From Saxidomus purpurata (lineage: Eukaryota; Mollusca; Bivalvia; Venerida; Veneridae), in the NCBI GenBank assembly GCA_022818135.1, contig JAFMSR010000003.1:29291404-29355403 (forward strand): DNA of 64,000 bases, written 5' to 3'. Below are positions 61,141-64,000 of this stretch, in pieces. The translations under genes and the position numbers were made by a program. The notes below the pieces were generated by a model. That model was not told where the DNA came from and searched no databases. It saw only the letters and a list, made by a program, of their open reading frames with translations. Numbering within the stretch: the first letter of the stretch is position 1; every line of letters starts with the position of its first letter.

Positions 61141-64000
61141 ATGAATGACAAGATAACCTTTGTTTCTATGAATGTTCAGGGGCTAGGGGATAGTCAGAAG
61201 AGGAAAGATGTCCTTAACTATTTGAAAGGGAAAAAATACAACATTTATTTTTTACAAGATACACATTTTAATAATAAAGAAGAATATTATATCCGTAGGC
61301 AATGGGGATATGAAATTTATTTTAGCAATTATAGCAGTCAGTCAAGGGGGGTGGCAATTTTGATTAACAATAACTTTGATTTTAGATTTAAAAATTGTGA
61401 AACTGATCAAAATGGCAATTTACTTCTCTTACATGCATCCATTGTAAATAATATTGATATCTGACCATGATTTGTGTATATGGTCCGAACAGAGACAACC
61501 CAGATTTTTACACAGATATTGAAAATAAGATTTTACAGTTGGAAAACCCCTGTATTGTTGTAGGTGACTATAACTTGGTTTTGGACCCAAATATTGACTG
61601 CTATAACTATGTAAATGTAAATAATCCCAAAGCATGGAAGGTTGTTTTAGATATGATACTCGAATGTAGTCTGATTGATTGCTGGAGAGAGCAAAACATG
61701 AAGAAAAGCAGTATACTTGGTTTAAGAGAAATCCTGTTAAAAAGGCCAGACCAGATTTCTTCTTGATCTCAAATAATTTATTTACAGATCTGAGTTTTGA
61801 CATTGAACCAGGTTACAGAACTGATCATTCCTTGATTTTATTAAGCATTCAGTTTGGCAAATTTGAAAAAGGTAACTTGTACTGGAAATTCAATAATTCA
61901 TTGTTAGAAGAATTTCAATATGTAGAGAAAATCAAATGTCTTATCAACAAAATTAAGATACAATATGCTTTAGATGTACAAGATTCAGATGAACCTTAGG
62001 AATCCATAGGTAATGAATATATAGATGATAAACTATTTTTTGAAACTCTTTTGATGGAGATAAGAGGGACTACTATATGGTATTGGCATCTTATAAAAAG
62101 AAGCAAGATGACAAAAGGCAAGAAAAGTTATTGGTTGAAATACAGTTTCTTGAGAAACAAACTAATATTGATTATAATCTGTTAATGACAAAAAAAAGAA
62201 CTGGCTGATTTTAGAAATAAAAAAATGCAATGTATTTTTATCAGATCTAGGGCTAAAATTTTAATGGCTTTCAGAGGGAGAAAAACCTTCAAAATACTTC
62301 TGCAATTTAGACAGCAGATATTATGTATGTAAATTAATGAATTCCCTACACTCTTCATCAGGAACAATATTAACAGAGGAAACAGAAATTCTGAATGAAG
62401 TTTATATTCAAAAGAGAAACAAAAAACATTGACCTAATCAATCATTTTGATAACATTGATGTACCAAAACTATGTGAGGAGGAAAACAAAGGCTAGAAGG
62501 TCATTTGTCTAGTAGTGAAATGTTGACGAGTCTGAAAAATGTCAAATGATTCCTCTCCAGGTAGTAGTGGTTTTAAAGCAGCTTATTTCAAATTCTTTTG
62601 GAATGATATCCAGGTAACTTCCTTGTTAGGCCAATAAATCATGCTTTTGATACAGAAGAACTGTCTGTTACTTTGAAAGAAGGGGTCATAAGTTGCATTC
62701 CTAAAGGAAATAAAGACAAACGCTTTAAAAAAAACTGGAAACCAATATCTTTATTTAACGTGTCATACAAAATTGCATCTGCCAGTATTGCTCAGTGTCT
62801 AAAAACAGTCTTTCATAAACTTTAATTGTTAGTGAAGATCAGACAGGTTTTATATCTTAGAGATACATAGGGGATAACATAAGATTGATTTATGATATAA
62901 TGCACTCTACAGAAGTAAATATGTTGCCTGGAATGCTACTGATGATAGATCTTGCAACAGCTTTCGATTCTCTTTCATGGACTTTTATGCAAAAAGGACT
63001 ACAATTCTTTAACTTTGGGGAGGGTTTTATAAAATGGGTGAACTTGTTTTATAAGAATATTTAGTCTTGTGTTTCTATAAATGGACATTTATCTGACTGG
63101 TTCAATGTACTGTGCGGTTGTCGACAAGGAGATCCCCTATCCCCTTATATTTTTATTTTATGTGCAGAAATTCTTGCAATACTACTGCAAAACAATAAGA
63201 ACATTAAAAGTATCAACAGTAATAACATAGAATTTCTATTATCACAGTATGCAGATGACACAACTATATGAGAAGTCTCTAAAATACACTTTCAAGAAAT
63301 TAAAAGACTATTGAGTCACTGGTCAAAGAGAATCATTACGCCCTTGGGTAAAAATGTTGTTATTAAAACATTGGCTCTGTCAAAAATGAATCACCTGCTT
63401 TTGAGCTTGCCGAACCCCTAGTTCAGAAATCACAAGATTAATACAAAAGTCTTTTTTCAAATTTCTTTAGAATTTAGACTAAGGACCAGATAAGATAAAG
63501 AGAAATATTGCGACCCAGTCTTATGATTATGGAGGATTCAGAATGGTAAATGTTGAAATTTTTATGACATCTTTGAAAATGACTTGGATTAGAAGACCAT
63601 TAGCTTACAATACTAAATACTTCAATTTTGTTCAGGAAAATTATCCTTTTCTTTCAAAGTTCAGTAAGTTTGGAGATGATTTTTTGAAAAACAAAATCAG
63701 AACAGTTAAAAGTCAGTTTTGGAAAGATGTTTTTATTGGACATATACTTTTAAATAAGCAAAATCCAAGAAATTGGAGTGAATTTTGTGCATTGCCTGTA
63801 TGGTATAACTGTATGTTTCAAATAGGTGGGAATAGTTTCTGCTTCCCTAGATTTGTTAATAGGGGTGTGGTTTTAGCAAATGACTTTTTGGATAATACTG
63901 GAAATCTAATGTCTTTTAATGAATTCTCAAACAAGTTTAACACCAATACCAACTTTTTGCAGTATCAAAATATTATTGAGTCTATTAAAGGGTTTTTAGG
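61141..64000 (+). pseudogene. LINE (L1/Tx1-like) endonuclease-reverse transcriptase, decayed, runs off the window
   Basis: Endonuclease: ITFVSMNVQGLGD (start), FLQDTHF (usual Glu replaced by Asp), CVYGPNRDNPDFY, CIVVGDYNLVLD, KKARPDFFLIS and GYRTDHSLILLS, spread over three frames (61,141-61,464; 61,467-61,766; 61,679-61,999). Reverse transcriptase: NDSSPGSSGFKAAYF, EGVISCIPKGNKDKRFKKNW and KPISLFNVSYK, IDLATAFDSLSW (motif A Asp), GCRQGDPLSPYIFILCAEIL and LLSQYADDTTI (YADD). It then passes abruptly to SHWSKRIITPLGKNVVIKTL, skipping the residues normally between YADD and the thumb. The C-terminal part (FCFPRFVNRGVVLANDFLDN) continues past 64,000. Stops and frameshifts are frequent. No ORF1 precedes it. 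Motif style recalls the Tx1/L1 group; the clade assignment is inference. Confidence 0.85.

Overview
This 64 kb window is eukaryotic nuclear DNA, AT-rich, with GT-AG introns, tRNA-derived SINE-like sequences, satellites and many decayed transposable elements. It most likely comes from a bivalve mollusc. The recurrent GTCCGTCC/GGACGGAC-bearing repeats, the repeats built around AAGGTCAAGGTCACAC, and a TnpB/Fanzor-like relic all fit a venerid-type clam. The species is inference from repeat style. One 500-base N gap (41,878-42,377) marks a scaffold join. Exon boundaries were derived by hand from splice sites and reading phase.

Layout. 1-12.3 kb: the 3' half of FIG4 (SAC-type phosphoinositide phosphatase) on the + strand, with one very large intron full of repeats and apparently missing one or more exons. 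13.2-15.4 kb: a convergent minus-strand gene for a small single-pass membrane protein (EMI domain, one EGF, one TM segment, short tail). 15.5-26.8 kb: mostly non-coding, with a dispersed repeat copy, GCGGCC-rich arrays, a ~160-bp satellite, and an inverted-repeat element carrying a nested palindromic element. 27.5-29.1 kb: the last two exons of a C2H2 zinc-finger gene (+) and one unassigned exon (-). 30.3-34.3 kb: a 547-bp tandem array running directly into a broken Fanzor (eukaryotic TnpB-like) ORF. 34.4-37.3 kb: degenerate duplications, long palindromes and two small minus-strand exons. 37.6-40.1 kb: a dispersed repeat split by a 1,324-bp foldback-type element with a perfect 9-bp target duplication. 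43-51 kb: SINEs, microsatellites, exons of a DnaQ-like exonuclease (-), an inverted-repeat region and a homopolymer block that looks like an assembly artefact. 51.4-64 kb: decayed mobile-element genes, namely an acidic-leader ORF, a Mutator-like transposase pseudogene with introns, and a LINE endonuclease/reverse transcriptase that runs off the window.

Only FIG4 and the EMI/EGF gene look like ordinary host genes that I can describe with confidence. The rest is a mobile-element graveyard. Its most interesting parts are the Fanzor relic with its fused 547-bp array, and a family of foldback elements that share the terminal motif ATTTYCGTGAASTTRGC but carry different internal subrepeats.
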